This document shows positions 9,051 through 21,120 of a stretch of 64,000 bases of DNA, piece by piece (position 1 is the first letter of the stretch; each line of letters opens with the position of its first letter). The DNA is from Tolypeutes matacus (Eukaryota; Chordata; Mammalia; Cingulata; Chlamyphoridae), in the NCBI GenBank assembly GCA_026826555.1, contig JAKSZT010054457.1, positions 5,083,467 through 5,147,466 on the forward strand, given 5' to 3'. Position numbers and translations under genes: made by a program. Below the pieces are notes generated by a model. The model was not told where the DNA came from. It saw only the letters and a list, made by a program, of their open reading frames with translations, and made no database searches.

Positions 9051-10596
9051 TCTCAAATTTGAATTTTCTACTCTAGAATATGATTATTTAGAATAAATGT
9101 GGCATTGCCCCAAGCTATCTGAAGCTTTCTATATTCTGGTTTGTGTGTTTAAGAGCATCCATTCATAAAAAGAAAAAAATCAATAGAAAATAAGATACGC
9201 AAATCCATTTTTTAAGAGCACTCCTATAACTTCAAAAGAACAGTTTTCTTACCCTCTTCATTACTTTTTCTATTAACTGTAACATTTATTGCCTTAGTTT
9301 CTCATCTTAAAATATAGTCTTATTTTTCCTATTATAATTTATACTTTAACCTGAAGAGTATTCCCTTTAGAGACCAATATTTCTTCCACCAAGGATTTAT
9401 GTACCATTAAGACTATCAGTGTCTAGAAGGTGACACTTTGATATATCAGTTTTCCAAATATATTCCAATCAGAATTTTTTTAACCACTGTTTTATTAAGC
9501 ATAGGATGGTCAAGACAAAAAATAAGGCAATTATACTTCTTTCAGTCTTTTACATTTTTCCAAAGACTTTCATCTTTCTCTTTGTGCAGACAGATTTTTT
9601 TTTCAAATCATTATACGCACTCTACTAATTATATGAAAGCTTTTGTCACTAAATACCTAGTGTTTTTGCTTTTCTTTGATGCCTAATAGCATTTGATAAA
9701 TGTCTAACAGATAATGAGCACTATATTATCTCATGTCATTGCTCAGTCTTTTGTGTCTGAGAACTAAAAGTAATAAAATAATTTGAAAGGAAAATAAATT
9801 CAAAACACATGGAATTTTTATAAAAATATATTTGTAAAATGTGGAATTCATGAAAACCTATTGTTTTTCATGTGACATGTCTCTCAGACATTTGCCTGAG
9901 AAGATAATACCTGTAGGACAAAAGGGTCAAAAACCTGTTTTATATTCAAATGAATAATGAATTTTAGACAGATGCTTTTAAGAATGCTTACTGAAATTAA
10001 AGTATGTAAATAGTCTTCATTTCATGAAGTTTAATTTTTGAAAGTGCTCTAGGAGCCAAGAAATGCTTGATATAAATTTGATTGTTCAGACTAAGGCCAC
10101 ATTGATTTTGCATCACAGATCATTTACTAAAGAATATAATGATTTTTCTTAATAGAAAAGCCTCAGAAGTTGAATGACTTTCTTAGATGTTTTTTAGAAT
10201 AGTAAAATAATAATAATTTTCCTTTTCTAATATTCAGAATTTCTCTAAAGGGAAGAAAGAAAGAGGAGATAGCATGCTAAGAACATTAATGATAAGAGCG
10301 AGTAAACAAGTCTGCCACAAGCTTTCAAACAAGTAATAATTATCTAAGATATCCATAAGTAGTTCATTATAATATAAAATATTAAAAACAGATTAAGAGT
10401 TATGACTGAATTTCACATTGGTTTACTTTACTCAGTAACTGCCTAAAAATGATTTATACTGTTTTGTATTTAATTTGTTAAATGAAACAGTTTGAAACTT
10501 TATCATAGAGCTTTTGAAATTTAGAAGGTACATTTAGAGGGACGAGGCTATGTAATATTGCTTATGAAAGAGGAGAGTCAACATGAATTTTAAAAA
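9051..10596. other. Nothing recognised
   Basis: AT-rich, apparently single-copy sequence up to the purine tract next to the ERV. The short frame at 9438-9686 has no recognisable domain and is likely chance. Confidence 0.4.
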
Positions 10597-10666
10597 AGAG
10601 AAATAAGAAAGAACAAAAGAAAGGGAGGGAGGGGTGCAGGGAGGGAGGGAAGAAGGAGAAAAGAAA
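10597..10666. repeat. Purine-rich (GAAA/GGGA)n tract, 5' flank of ERV
   Basis: A GA-only run with GGGA units (GGGAGGGAGGGG, GGGAGGGAGGGA) ends directly at the start of the 5' LTR. A matching purine tract begins right after the 3' LTR at 17611. Confidence 0.85.
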
Positions 10667-11236
10667 AATTATAAATATCAAAAATTTTTGTATGCTTCCT
10701 CAGTATCTGTCTCAATCTGCCTAAGTCACTTGTCTCAGCATTAATCTCTAGCCTAGCTAATAAGCCTCTTTCCTGCCCTAGGGTGTAAACTCTCCCAGAG
10801 TCCAAAACCACTTCTGCGACTATCACCTACACCACCCACATAACACACCCAAAACCCACAGTTGGTCTAAAATGATAAGCTAAACATTCCCACAGCCCTC
10901 AGATCCCTACCCCCTTTCCCATTTTCCACACTTATTTCAAACCAACCTATCCCTGACTCCTGTGGGAAATTGACTAACCTCTACTCCTGGACTTTACTAA
11001 AAGCACAAGCCCATGGGTACCTCTTGCTCTGCTTATGTGCTCCCAACCTGCTGGTTGAGCCACCTGAGCCGATTGTGCTTCTCTCTGATCCCTCATGGCA
11101 TCCCCCTCTCTCTCTGGTACCTGTTAGTAACACACTACTATCATTTCTCATGCAATAAGTCCTCAGTTTCCCATTGTGTCACACCTGACCTCCATCCAGA
11201 CCCCAATTTAAAATCCAGCTTAATTAATTTGAAACA
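10667..11236 (+). mobile_element. ERV class I 5' LTR
   Basis: A ~570-bp LTR collinear over its whole length with the copy at 17050-17610. Shared blocks include AATGATAAGCTAA, GTTTCCCA.TGTGTCACA, GACCTCCA.CCAGACC and TTAAAATCCAGCTTAA. It ends GAAACA, two bases before the primer binding site. The LTR pair has many substitutions and small indels between copies, so the insertion is old. The boundary at 10667 is inferred by aligning to the TG start of the other LTR. Confidence 0.8.
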
Positions 11237-11238
11237 AG

Positions 11239-11256
11239 TGGTGCAGTGAGCAGGGT
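11239..11256 (+). promoter_or_regulatory. Probable primer binding site (tRNA-His type)
   Basis: TGGTGCAGTGAGCAGGGT lies two bases after the 5' LTR. Compared with the known tRNA-His primer binding site TGGTGCCGTGACTCGGAT it matches at about 14 of 18 positions, which suggests an ERV-H-like lineage. Decay makes the tRNA assignment tentative. Confidence 0.5.
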
Positions 11257-13130
11257 GTGTTGATTACAACTATGGGAAATAAGGCACAATGCCTTTGGCT
11301 GCTTTTGGCTTACTAACTGGTACTCCCAGATAGTTGGACATCTGTGCTTCTGTGCACTGCCACCCTGGTGCCTCTGTTGGGTGTTGTCTAAGCTTCCACC
11401 AAAAAACCGGCAGTCCTGTAGAACTGAATCCTTCCCAAGGTCCACAAATGACCAGCTTTAGTAAGGCAAGAAGGGAAACCCTGTGGTTTCTAGTGATCCC
11501 CTAAACAGGAAAGTCACATCAGGTGACACTGACACTGAGTAATATTAGCTACATAATGAAGGTCTTGTTGCAGTCCCTACAATAGGAGCCTGCAAGACAG
11601 GAGATAGTCATCCTCTGTTATAGAGCTGTGACTTGTGAATGAGGGACTAAAGTTAAGCACAGGTAGATCCAGAAAGGGGGAGTGCAAGCCTTCCCCATGC
11701 ATGGGAGACTATTGTGGGAAACTCCAACCTCTGTGTCTGTGGACTGTATGTTTATGTCTTAAACCCACCACCAACTTGAAGGGAACCCTCTCCATGGAAA
11801 ACATAATGGCACCTGCAAGCAGTGGTGCTGCTAGGGTCTGTGATCCTTATGTTGATACTGTCTTCCTGCTATTGCTCTTTGTCCTCTAACTCCATGGGAT
11901 ATAGACGTCTAATCCCTAACATGAGTGGCTAAGGAACTATTGGGGAGAAAAAAAGAATAAAATTTTTTTTTTTTTTAAAAAAAGGGGGCAGATGAGCTTA
12001 TTGTGCCAGCACTCCCTAATACACCAGAGGAAGTTTCTAAGTTGCTTAAGAAATGTAAAACTCCTGAGTATTATGCATAGTCCCTACTCAGTACTGCCAC
12101 TTATCAGCATGCCAAAGCCCTGGTGTTGCATTCCCACAGTCTGGGGGCTATACTTAATGATCCCACCATATTCAAACTCCAACTCCCATAATGTTGATTG
12201 GGATACTTTAGAGAGTTAGAGAGAGAGACAGAGGGTTGCTTATGAGTCCATTGGTAGGAGCCACAAATCTTCCCTGTCATCATGCATAGCTTCAAGCAGG
12301 GCCTCAAAAGGGAGCCTGAAGTGGAAACTAAAGCACAAAATTTTATTTGACTTGCAAGCCCAAACCGTATTTAAAGATTATGTTTAATGGTACAAGGTGA
12401 AAATGGCAGATTAGTTATTGAGAGTCTTTAATATGGGGTCCAAGATCCTACTCTCATACCTCCCCCCCAAAAAAAATTAAAAAGAGGCAATTGGCTAGTA
12501 TCACTAACAATTTCAAAGCCTCCCTATTGATATAAATATTTATAGTATTAAAAAAAGACATACCCATTGGTAATGGGTACTGCCAAGACAGATACCCACT
12601 AGCAAACAATTAAATTAGTCCCCACTGATAACTTAAAAAGATAGAGTTAATGCAATGAGTACAGCATTTCTTTGAGAATTCAGACAAGAGACCTGGAATT
12701 CATCTCCAGCCCTGAAGAGGCACCCTTTGACACTGAATTATGGACAATTTTCTTACAGAGAAGACCTTTACTCCAAATTACCAGGCAGCCTTTCTCAACC
12801 TTATCAGCATGACTCATACTATCCACAAAGCTGTGGACATGATGGAGCTATTAGCAAGACAGGGTCACTCACATCAGAGTCACAGATCTAGGCTTATCAG
12901 CCCAGGTGGCCACCCTACAGGGCACCACATAACCCTTCATCTAGAAGGCCCTCACTTCCTCTTCCTGCATATCAAAGGCCCAGTCTCCTGCCACCCTGGA
13001 GGTTGCTGCCTATTGGACCAATTCTTATTAAAACAGCTACTCTTAGTGGTGACATCTTTTGCTCTTAGTTTTCCCACTATAAAGTTTTAATGTTTTAACA
13101 CTTCTAGAATAAGATCAAATCTTGGGCTCC
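11257..13130 (+). pseudogene. ERV leader and degenerate gag/pro region
   Basis: By position this should hold the leader, gag and protease of the ERV. I see only short broken frames (for example 11635-11889 and 12740-13090) and no confident capsid, Cys-His zinc-knuckle or protease DTG motif. It is heavily decayed. Assignment rests on position between the primer binding site and the RT homology. Confidence 0.45.
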
Positions 13131-14050
13131 CTTGGTGAGCTATGCCAAATAGGACCCCCATGGAACTACCCTTGCCAATCAAGATGACAATTGCCACAAT
13201 GTTGCCTGAAACAAGCTATGGAGGGGCTCCAGACTATAATCCAAGATGTCTTCAAAGAGGGAATCATTATACGTACAATCTACCTATTCATAAGCCCTAT
13301 TTGCCCAGTTCTTAAAGTCTCCACCAATGAAAGAGAATTAACCAATAATTATACCAACCTAATGCACAAGTCCTACCAATCAAAGCTCCTATTCCTAACA
13401 TCATCTAATTAATAAAATATTTGCACAAAAGCATGGGCAATTGCTTTTTTGTGACTGACTTAGCTGATGTGTATGTGTGTATATATGTATATATACACAT
13501 ACATATATTTAGATAATATGTTTTACTCAGTGTTAATACCCAAAGAAAAAAAAATTCTGACTGCTGCCACCAAGACTTTAACAAATGGTCTTTAGAAAAC
13601 CATTTCATTCTGGCACTACATACCTGGCATATGATTAAAGAGCAACTCTAAAGAGGGTCTCCGAGAGGATCTAACACACTCACTCATCATTTACAGAAAA
13701 AGAGGCTGGGCAATAGCAGCCCATTAAAGGCAAAAGCCATCAAACTTTGTTAAATTCCTGGGTATCATCTGGTCCTCTACAGGCAGCCAGACTCCCACCA
13801 CCATCAAACACAAGCTCACCTCAAACACTAGGAAATGCGCAACACCTATTAAGATTATTCAAGTTCTGGGGTAACATCTCCCATAACTGTCTCTCATTAC
13901 AGCTTATATACAAAATCACTTATATATCTACTCCTTTCCACTGGGGATAGTCCCAACACTGCCTTAGAATTGGCATAACAGGCCATTTCCCAAATCATAC
14001 TCCTTGTCCCACAGATTTTAAATTAGAGACCTTGGCTACCTCCAGATATG
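13131..14050 (+). pseudogene. ERV pol remnant: reverse transcriptase
   Basis: A frame from 13191 carries residues resembling the start of gammaretroviral RT (GLQTIIQDVFKEGIII, then a PICPVLKV block). An RT motif-A-like VTDLADVY lies at 13451-13474 and is followed at once by a TG/TA dinucleotide tract that breaks the frame. Near 13750 KFLGIIWSSTG resembles the 'KYLGYLLS.G' connection region. A clear YxDD box is not visible. Multiple stops and frameshifts make it non-coding. Confidence 0.6.
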
Positions 14051-14527
14051 CCTCATGTTATTCTTGGACCAAGCATGGCAAATCCTGGCTTCCTTTTGGG
14101 CTCTTTTAAAAATGGAAGTGCTTATAAAGTCACAACCATCAAGCCTGTGCACACAGATTCCCATAATGCCATGGTGAGAGATCATTCCCAGCAGGAGCTC
14201 AGCACAGCCACTGAACTCGCACTGGTAATATGGAAATGGCATCTACAGGAGAGGGCTAAACCTACAAAAAAGGGATTTTCCAAATTTCAGGAGGATGTGG
14301 TTTCCAGCATGCTCAGCCCCTTGTCCATGGATCTGGAAATGCTGGTGATGGTTACCCCATTGCCCCCTCCTCTAGCCAAGTGGGGATTCCCTTGAGACTA
14401 ACTGCTTGACATGGAAAGGGAGTCAGTACTTCTCACTGATGATAACATAATCATTAACAGAAAACAGTTCTATGGAAGGCCATGCATATCACCAGGCCTC
14501 AAACACTATGCTTGCTCATAATGGTGT

Positions 14528-14812
14528 TTGGGATCTGTGCATTTGGCAGAGCTGGAAGCAGGCCAGTTAGCCCTCCTGGTTCTGAGCCATCAGTTGCTTA
14601 ATCTCCAAATCTTCACTGATTCTGGTCATTGGCCAAAGGGCTGGCACAGAGGTCAGACCAATGTAAACAAAATAATGTTCTCATCCATGAAAGGCCCACA
14701 TTTAGAAATAGCTTACAGCCTTACCCATTTTCATTTCCATTTGACTTATCACACTGGAGTCACTGTCAATGATACTGCTGATAAACTACCTAAAATGCAT
14801 TTCTACAGAGCA
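14528..14812 (+). pseudogene. ERV pol remnant: RNase H
   Basis: This frame contains AELEAGQLALL followed by IFTDSG. These correspond to the Glu-bearing and 'YTDS' Asp-bearing motifs of retroviral RNase H, in the right order and spacing. It lies downstream of the RT remnant, as expected. Confidence 0.6.
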
Positions 14813-14815
14813 TAG

Positions 14816-15253
14816 TTGGTGGGTTCCTTGGAGGCTGCCCACTCAGGCCTTCTAAGCTTCCCCCACCCACTGACAGTCTGGGCCCACAGCACCTCAGCCG
14901 TCACAGGCTCCTCTGCCCTGGTGGAATGGGCACATAACAAGGGTTTGCCTCTAGTGCTATCACTTGCCAAAACAGTAACTGAAGGCTGTGATTTGTGTTC
15001 CAAAACCAAACATTGGCATACCATAGTTGAGGTCATTTTGCAAAAGGTAGGGATAAACCCTTCTATGTTAATTACATGTAACATTCCCATCACTGCCAAG
15101 CCACTAGGAAGGAGAGATTATAGCTCAAAAAACAAGCATTGGAATGGTTGGGGTCAATTTAGAAGTGAAGGAAAGCTTCATCTGGTGGATGCTAGTCACA
15201 TAAAAAAAAATTACCTCTATTTACTCTGCCATGATTGCCTATTACCCATATAA
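14816..15253 (+). pseudogene. ERV pol remnant: integrase N-terminal zinc finger
   Basis: The frame holds EWAHNKGLPL and KTVTEGCDLCSKTK, matching the second His and the CxxC pair of the gammaretroviral integrase HHCC finger. The integrase catalytic core (D,D-35-E) is not recognisable downstream. Env-like sequence begins within ~200 bp, so the core seems deleted or beyond recognition. Confidence 0.55.
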
Positions 15254-15379
15254 GCACAACACCTGAGCTGACAAAAATGACATAAAGCGAGCCTTGAGAG
15301 AAAGCATTATGCTATCTCTCAGCAAGGAAGAAACAACACCAAGTCTGGCTGTCATGATACAAGTAGCAGCCACAGAAGC

Positions 15380-16900
15380 TGGTACTTGCTGACTGGTGCA
15401 GTGTTAATATTCATGCTGGCTCTGGGTTTTAATAGTTTTGCTGGCTGCATGGATCATAGGCTTACTTACTGACCCACCAGATTCACCATGTCAGGCCCAG
15501 GAAAGGTCAAACAATATTAACCTAATTCTAAAATTGTACCCCGGGATGGGACAAAGGAGATTGTTGGTTGTTAGTCCTCAATCATCTGCACCCAATGTGT
15601 CATTGAGCCTGGCTAAGGACCTAAAACCACCTGACCTATATATTAAGGAAATCCACTGGCACCAGTATATAAGTGATTCTTGACCCAGGCATAACCTAAA
15701 TAAGATTCTCATACAGCACAAGTGGTATCATGAGTATAATAAAATCAAATCTACATAACTAATTGTTCTCTACCCCAGAACAATTAGCCATGCAGATTTT
15801 ATTTGATTATATTAATATGTACCACTGGACATATTAATCTATGTAAAAGACTTAGATTGCAAAGAGGGCTTACAAAAAAAATTAGCACCAAATTGGCATA
15901 TTGTCATATAAGTGTGAACAAAGCATATTCTTCCTGTGGAGGGAAGTTCAAAGGGCCACATGGGAATGAGCACCCAGAGGCTTTGCTAGGTTTGTCCTAA
16001 ACAACCTCTTAAAACCTAGACAACCATTTTACAAAACATACATAGATATCATGACTAGAGTTACCCAATGATATTTAAAACTCCATAATGAAATTCTCCA
16101 TACTTTATGGATTGCTACATGGTAAGGATACCTACCCCCTAGTTGGTCCCCAGTGATCACCACTTAGTCTCACATGACATTGCCCAAGCCTACAAGTTTG
16201 TTGATGGAGATGACACCATCTAAGACCATCACTGTGGGTCGCCCTCCACTGTTCCTCTCACCCCAACAATTCAGAGCAAACCCTATGCTAGAGCCAGCCG
16301 ATAAACCCAGATGCTGCCTTGAAAATTGGGGGGAAAAAAATCTACCTGTCAGACTACCATCTGCCTTAAATGACGGACTGCTTAATCATGAGCCCCTCTT
16401 CCTTATGTGAAGCTTGTTGCTGTGAGTCAACCCCCATGATTATAAAGCCACCTTGCACTTTGCCACCCCCTACTAGCAAGCTAAACATTGTATCTCTGAT
16501 ATCACACAGCAGGGCAATTTCCAACATCTGTGGGCCCTCAGCGTCTTTCCCTGTGTTCTACCCTCATCTCCCTATATGCTAATTTGGGCTAATACAATAG
16601 CACATAGATTCCCTAGCCCAGGTAGTCTTGGATAACTACCTAATCTTAGACTACCTCTTGGCCATAAAAGGGGTTGTCTGTGCTACAAAAAAAAACCCAT
16701 ATCCAGCAGTATGTATATTAATAACTTGGAGTAGGTCAAAATCAACTTACAAAAGATGGCTCAAGAGATCAAGACATTTCACAGTACAACCAAGGTTTTT
16801 CAACAAACACCTAAGATCCAAAAAACCCTCCAAAATTTCCTCCTAGCCCCTCCCTGAAGTGTGGGGTGAATGGCTCCACAAAGTTCTCTGGTTCTTAGTT
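15380..16900 (+). pseudogene. ERV env remnant with transmembrane-subunit motif
   Basis: A hydrophobic stretch near 15390-15450 could be the Env leader. Frames at 15438-15683 and 16174-16582 are surface-subunit-like but broken. The best evidence is at 16622-16685, where VVLDNYLILDYLLA and GVVCA align with the 'VVLQNR.(A/G)LD.L.A..GG.C' region of class I Env transmembrane subunits. The usual CX6CC cysteines are incomplete. The copy is non-functional: stops and frameshifts occur throughout. Confidence 0.6.
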
Positions 16901-17049
16901 TTACTATATTGAGATTTTTATAATAACCAATATCCTCAGGTGCCCTATGCACTGGCTCAATGATGCTTTGCCTCTGGTAGTAAATATATCAGCCACCCAA
17001 ATTGGCACAATCCTTCAATTGAATGCTGCTAAGGCAACAAGGGGTAGAT

Positions 17050-17610
17050 TGTTATAATTATCAAATTTTTTGTGTGCTTTCTCAGCATCCATCTCACTTT
17101 GCCTAAGCACTTGATTCAACACTAATCTTTGGCCTAGTTAATAAACAACTTTCCAGCTCTGAGGAATAAACTCCCCCAAAACACATACTCACATATGTAG
17201 CCACCATCCATACGATCCATAAATCTCATCCAAAATCCAAAGCTGGTCCCAAATGATAAGCTAACCATCCCCACCACGCTTGGATCCCCAGACCCCTCCC
17301 CTTTTTCCACCATTGCTTTCAACTAACCAATCCTTGACTCTCATGGGAAACCTACTAACTTCCACTCTTGAACCATAATGAAGGCACAAGACCATGGGTC
17401 CCTCTTGTTCTGCATGTATGCTCCCTACCTGCTTGTTGAGGCACTCAAGATGATTGTGCTTCCCATAGCCCCCTCTGGCACCCCTTTCTCTCTGGAACCT
17501 GTGAGTAACACGCTATCTATTCTCATGCGTTATGGCCCAAGTTTCCCAGTGTGTCACATCTGACCTCCACCCAGACCCACATTTAAAATCCAGCTTAACT
17601 AGTTCAAAAT
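17050..17610 (+). mobile_element. ERV class I 3' LTR
   Basis: It starts TGTTATAATTATCAAATTTT after a short purine-rich stretch (GGCAACAAGGGGTAGA) that is the likely polypurine tract. It aligns collinearly with 10667-11236 and ends near AGTTCAAAAT. An AATAAA occurs at 17140-17145; the equivalent in the 5' LTR is AATAAG. Confidence 0.8.
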
Positions 17611-17777
17611 GGAAAAAAGAAGAAAGAAGAAAGAATGAAAGAATGAAAGGAAGGAAGGAAGGGAGGGAGGGAGGGAGGGAGGGAGGAAGGAAGGGAGAGA
17701 GAGAGAAAAGAAAAAGATAAGGAAAAAAAAAAGAAGAAAAAAACAAGAAAATAAGAATAAAAGGAAAAGAGTAAAAC
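17611..17777. repeat. Purine-rich (GAAA/GGAA/GGGA)n tract, 3' flank of ERV
   Basis: A long GA-only run with GGAAGGAAGGAAGGGAGGGA and then GAGAGAGAG units. It mirrors the tract upstream of the 5' LTR, so the provirus probably sits inside a former microsatellite. Confidence 0.9.
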
Positions 17778-18814
17778 TGTTTTTTTTTTTTGCAGCAGCA
17801 GCAGTTTGAACTAATTGGATTCATTGGACTTTTTTTTTTTTTTTTTTTTTACCATTGTCTCACTCTTTGTATTCTCTAACAAAGGAAGATATTCTACTGA
17901 AATGTCCTTCCCTGCCTCAGCTATACAAACTAGAGATGTAGCTATCAGTGCATACAATATTTTTAAAATAACTTTATTTCAAATTCAAAGTATAAAATAA
18001 CAAAAAAAAGCAGATCATCAAGTTATGGAAGCATTACTCTTAAAAAGTTCTGTCCAGGAACTTTTAGCTCATCTAATTCCAACTACTAGTTCAATTATTC
18101 CTCTACTGTTCAGAGAGATACACAGATGAGCACCCATTAGTTAAATTATATGGTCAAGATCACCTTAATAATGAAAAAAAAAAAGAGAAATAACACTTAA
18201 TCTATTTATATCTCACAAAACAAAACCCATATTCTTTTTTCTTTGAACTTTAGCATTAATATAGTACCAATTTTTCTTTTGCTACTAAAATATTACAATG
18301 TTTTTGTTAACTATAGCCTATAGTTATTATTAAATTAGTTATATTTTCCTATGTATCACCATATCCTTAAGACTTTGTAGTAGAATAGCATTTCCTGTAT
18401 TTATATTATTAACCACAATCTTTACCTACTGCCAAAATCATTGTTATGCATTCCCTATATTATCATCCAGCTGTCCTCAAACTAACATTAATCTCCCTAG
18501 ACTACCTGATTCAGCCGCAATCACATCCATAAATCAAGTGTTTGTTACATTCATTGTAATGTGTTACCATCAAGTACAACAATTACCACATATTTATATT
18601 TGACCTCATTAAACATTTGCTAAATGGTTTCACAAGTTCACCTAATTTTCATCTTGCATACATACCTGCATGAGATTTTGGAAGACAAGAACATGCCCAA
18701 TGGAGTAGAAACTACAATTTCAGCTAGTAAGAATGGCAAGAAAAGATTTTGTTTCCCTTGTGGCTGCTGAAGCAGATCCCCAGGATCTGATTCTTTATAC
18801 TGTCTACGGCAAGA
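17778..18814. other. Unassigned sequence with poly-T runs
   Basis: It contains T runs at ~17780-17791 and 17829-17850 and a short (CAG)4-like tract near 17795. No gene or named repeat is supported. Confidence 0.45.
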
Positions 18815-21120
18815 GGAAGATATGGGAGAGGACAATGGGAAGATGGTGGAGTAGGGCACTCCAAGACTCAGTCCTTTCATCACAGCAACTATTAAATAGG
18901 CAGAAACTGTTTAAAAACAACTATTCTGAAGCTTCAGAGGCGAGAAAATCATTGTAGATCATCCAGCGATGATCTACAATAGGATGAGGCTACTAAATTA
19001 AGGTAAAGAACAGTAACTCCCTCTCACCACCTGGTGGCTACTGGTGGCAGGCTGATATGGGGTTCAGCACCAAATTAAACAGATATAAAGTACTTGTACA
19101 TAGAAAACCACAAAACATTGCTAAAAACATATCAAAGAACACCTTAATAAAGGTAAGGCATTCCTTGTTCATTTATTAGAAGATTAAATATCATTGAGAT
19201 TTCAATCCTACCCAAATCAATTTATAGATTCAATGTAATCCCAATAAAAATTCCAACAACCTTCTTTGCAAAAATAGAAAAACCAATCATCAAATTTAAG
19301 GATAAATTTAAAGAAGGATAAGGGGCTCCAAATAGCTAAAGCCATCTTGAAAAAAGAATGAAGCTAGAGGACTCACACGTCCTCATTTTAAAACTTATCA
19401 CAAAGCCGAAGTTGTCAAAACAGCATAGTACTGGCACAAGGGCAGACATATTGACCAAAGGAATAGAATTGAGAACTCAGAAATTAATTCTCACGTTCAT
19501 GGCCAACTGATTTTTGACAAGGGGACAAATACCACTCAAGCTGGAAAGAATAGTTTCTTCAACAAACAGTGCTGGGGAAACTGGAACCAGATCTCCACTT
19601 CCAAAAAAAAAATTTTTAAAAATCAGGAAAGAAAAGAAATAAAGAAAAAGAAGATCCCTACCTCACACCTTATAAACAACTAAAAAAATGGATCAAATAC
19701 TTAAATATAAGAACCAAAGAGACAGAACTATCAAACTCCTAGAAGAAAACATAAAGAAGCATATTTAGGACCTTGTTTTAGACAATGCTTTCTTAGATCT
19801 TTTACCCAAAACACAAGCAACAAAAGGAAAATTAGATAACTAGGACCTCATCAAAATTAAAAACTTTTGTACCTTAAAGGATTTTATCAGGACAGTAAAA
19901 TGAAAATATACACAATGAGAGAAAATATTTGGAAACCACATGACAGATAAAGGTTAATACCTAGACTATATGAAAAAATCCTTCAACTTAACAACAAAAC
20001 GACAAACAATCCAATTTGAAAATGGACAAAAGACTTGAATAGACATCTCTCCAAAAAAAGATATACAAATGGCCAAAAAGCACATGAAAAGATGTTCAAC
20101 ATCATTAGCCATCAAGGAAATGTAAATCAAAACCACTTTAAGATACCATTTCATACCCATTAGAATGGCTGCTATTAAAAATGGAAAATAACAAGTATTG
20201 GAAAAGATTTGGAGAAATAGAGACATTTATTCATTATTTGTGGCAATGTAAAATGTTTCAGCTGCTTTGGAAGACAGTTTGGTTCCTTTGAAAGCTATAT
20301 ATACAGCTATCATATGACCCAGCAATACTACTACCAGGTATATACCCAAAGAATTGAAATCAGGGACTGAAATAGATATTTATGCATCGAGGCACCAATG
20401 TTCATAGTGACATTATTCACAATTGCCAGAAGTTGGAAGCAGCCCAAGGGTCCATTAACCAAATAACGGGTAAATAAATTGTGATTTATATATACAAAGA
20501 AATATTATTCAGCTGTAAAAAGAAATGAAGTCTTGAAATGTGTGGCAATATGGATAAACCTGGAGACACAGTGGTGAATGAAATAAGCCAGAAATAAAAA
20601 TACAAATATTATCTGATCTCACTGATTTGAAATAATTAAAGTGAACGAATTCATAGAGTCAGAATCTAGAATATAGGTTACCAGAGGATGGGGTGGGCAT
20701 AAGTAATGGGAATTTAAGGCTTAAAATCTACAGACTTCTTATTTGGAATGATGGTAATGGATGGTGGTGATGGTAGCATAACATTGTAAACATAACAACA
20801 CTGAAATTTACATCTGAACGTGATTAAAAGTAGAGATATTGGATTATATATGGTAATAAAGTAAAATTTAAAAAATAAAACCCCAAGGCACTAATACTAT
20901 AGAAACAGTGAATCCTAAATTAAACTATAATTTATAAAAAATTAGCTATAATTGTATAGTTAATAGTACAATTATAAAATTGTTCTATCATCAATTGTAA
21001 CAAACGTTCCACACCATGGCAGAGTGTTAATAGTAAGGTCATATTTGGCAGTCCTGTATTTTATGCATGATAATTCTGTAAGTCATAACTTCTCTAATAA
21101 AGAAAACAATAGAGGCAGAT
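18815..21120 (+). mobile_element. L1-F: internally deleted L1 (5' leader joined to ORF2 3' end and 3' UTR)
   Basis: 18825-18900 resembles the L1 5' start (GGGAAGATGGTGGAGTAGGG, then an octet-like CTCCAAGACTCAGTCC). Near 19090 it switches directly to the C-terminal part of L1 ORF2 (TAGAAAACCACAAAACATTG), followed by the expected order: [14 protein letters not shown], the L1 endonuclease-distal region, CCATATGACCCAGCAATACT-like sequence at ~20310, and a 3' UTR with TCATCAATTGTAACAAACGT at ~20990. ORF1 and most of ORF2 are absent. No long frame survives. Confidence 0.65.
18951..18980. repeat. Perfect 12-bp inverted repeat with 6-nt loop
   Basis: ATTGTAGATCAT, loop CCAGCG, then ATGATCTACAAT. The arms are exact reverse complements. 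It lies in the leader of L1-F. Function, if any, is unknown. Confidence 0.9.

Noticed and set aside
10590..10826. Minus-strand 78-codon frame and similar frames at 17513-17824
   Set aside because: They are translations of purine/pyrimidine simple repeat and LTR sequence.
14803..15099. Minus-strand 98-codon frame
   Set aside because: It is antisense to the ERV integrase remnant, with no domain.
16622..16685. Env transmembrane motif as evidence of a domesticated syncytin-like gene
   Set aside because: The surrounding env frame has several stops and frameshifts, and no long open frame exists. It is a relic.
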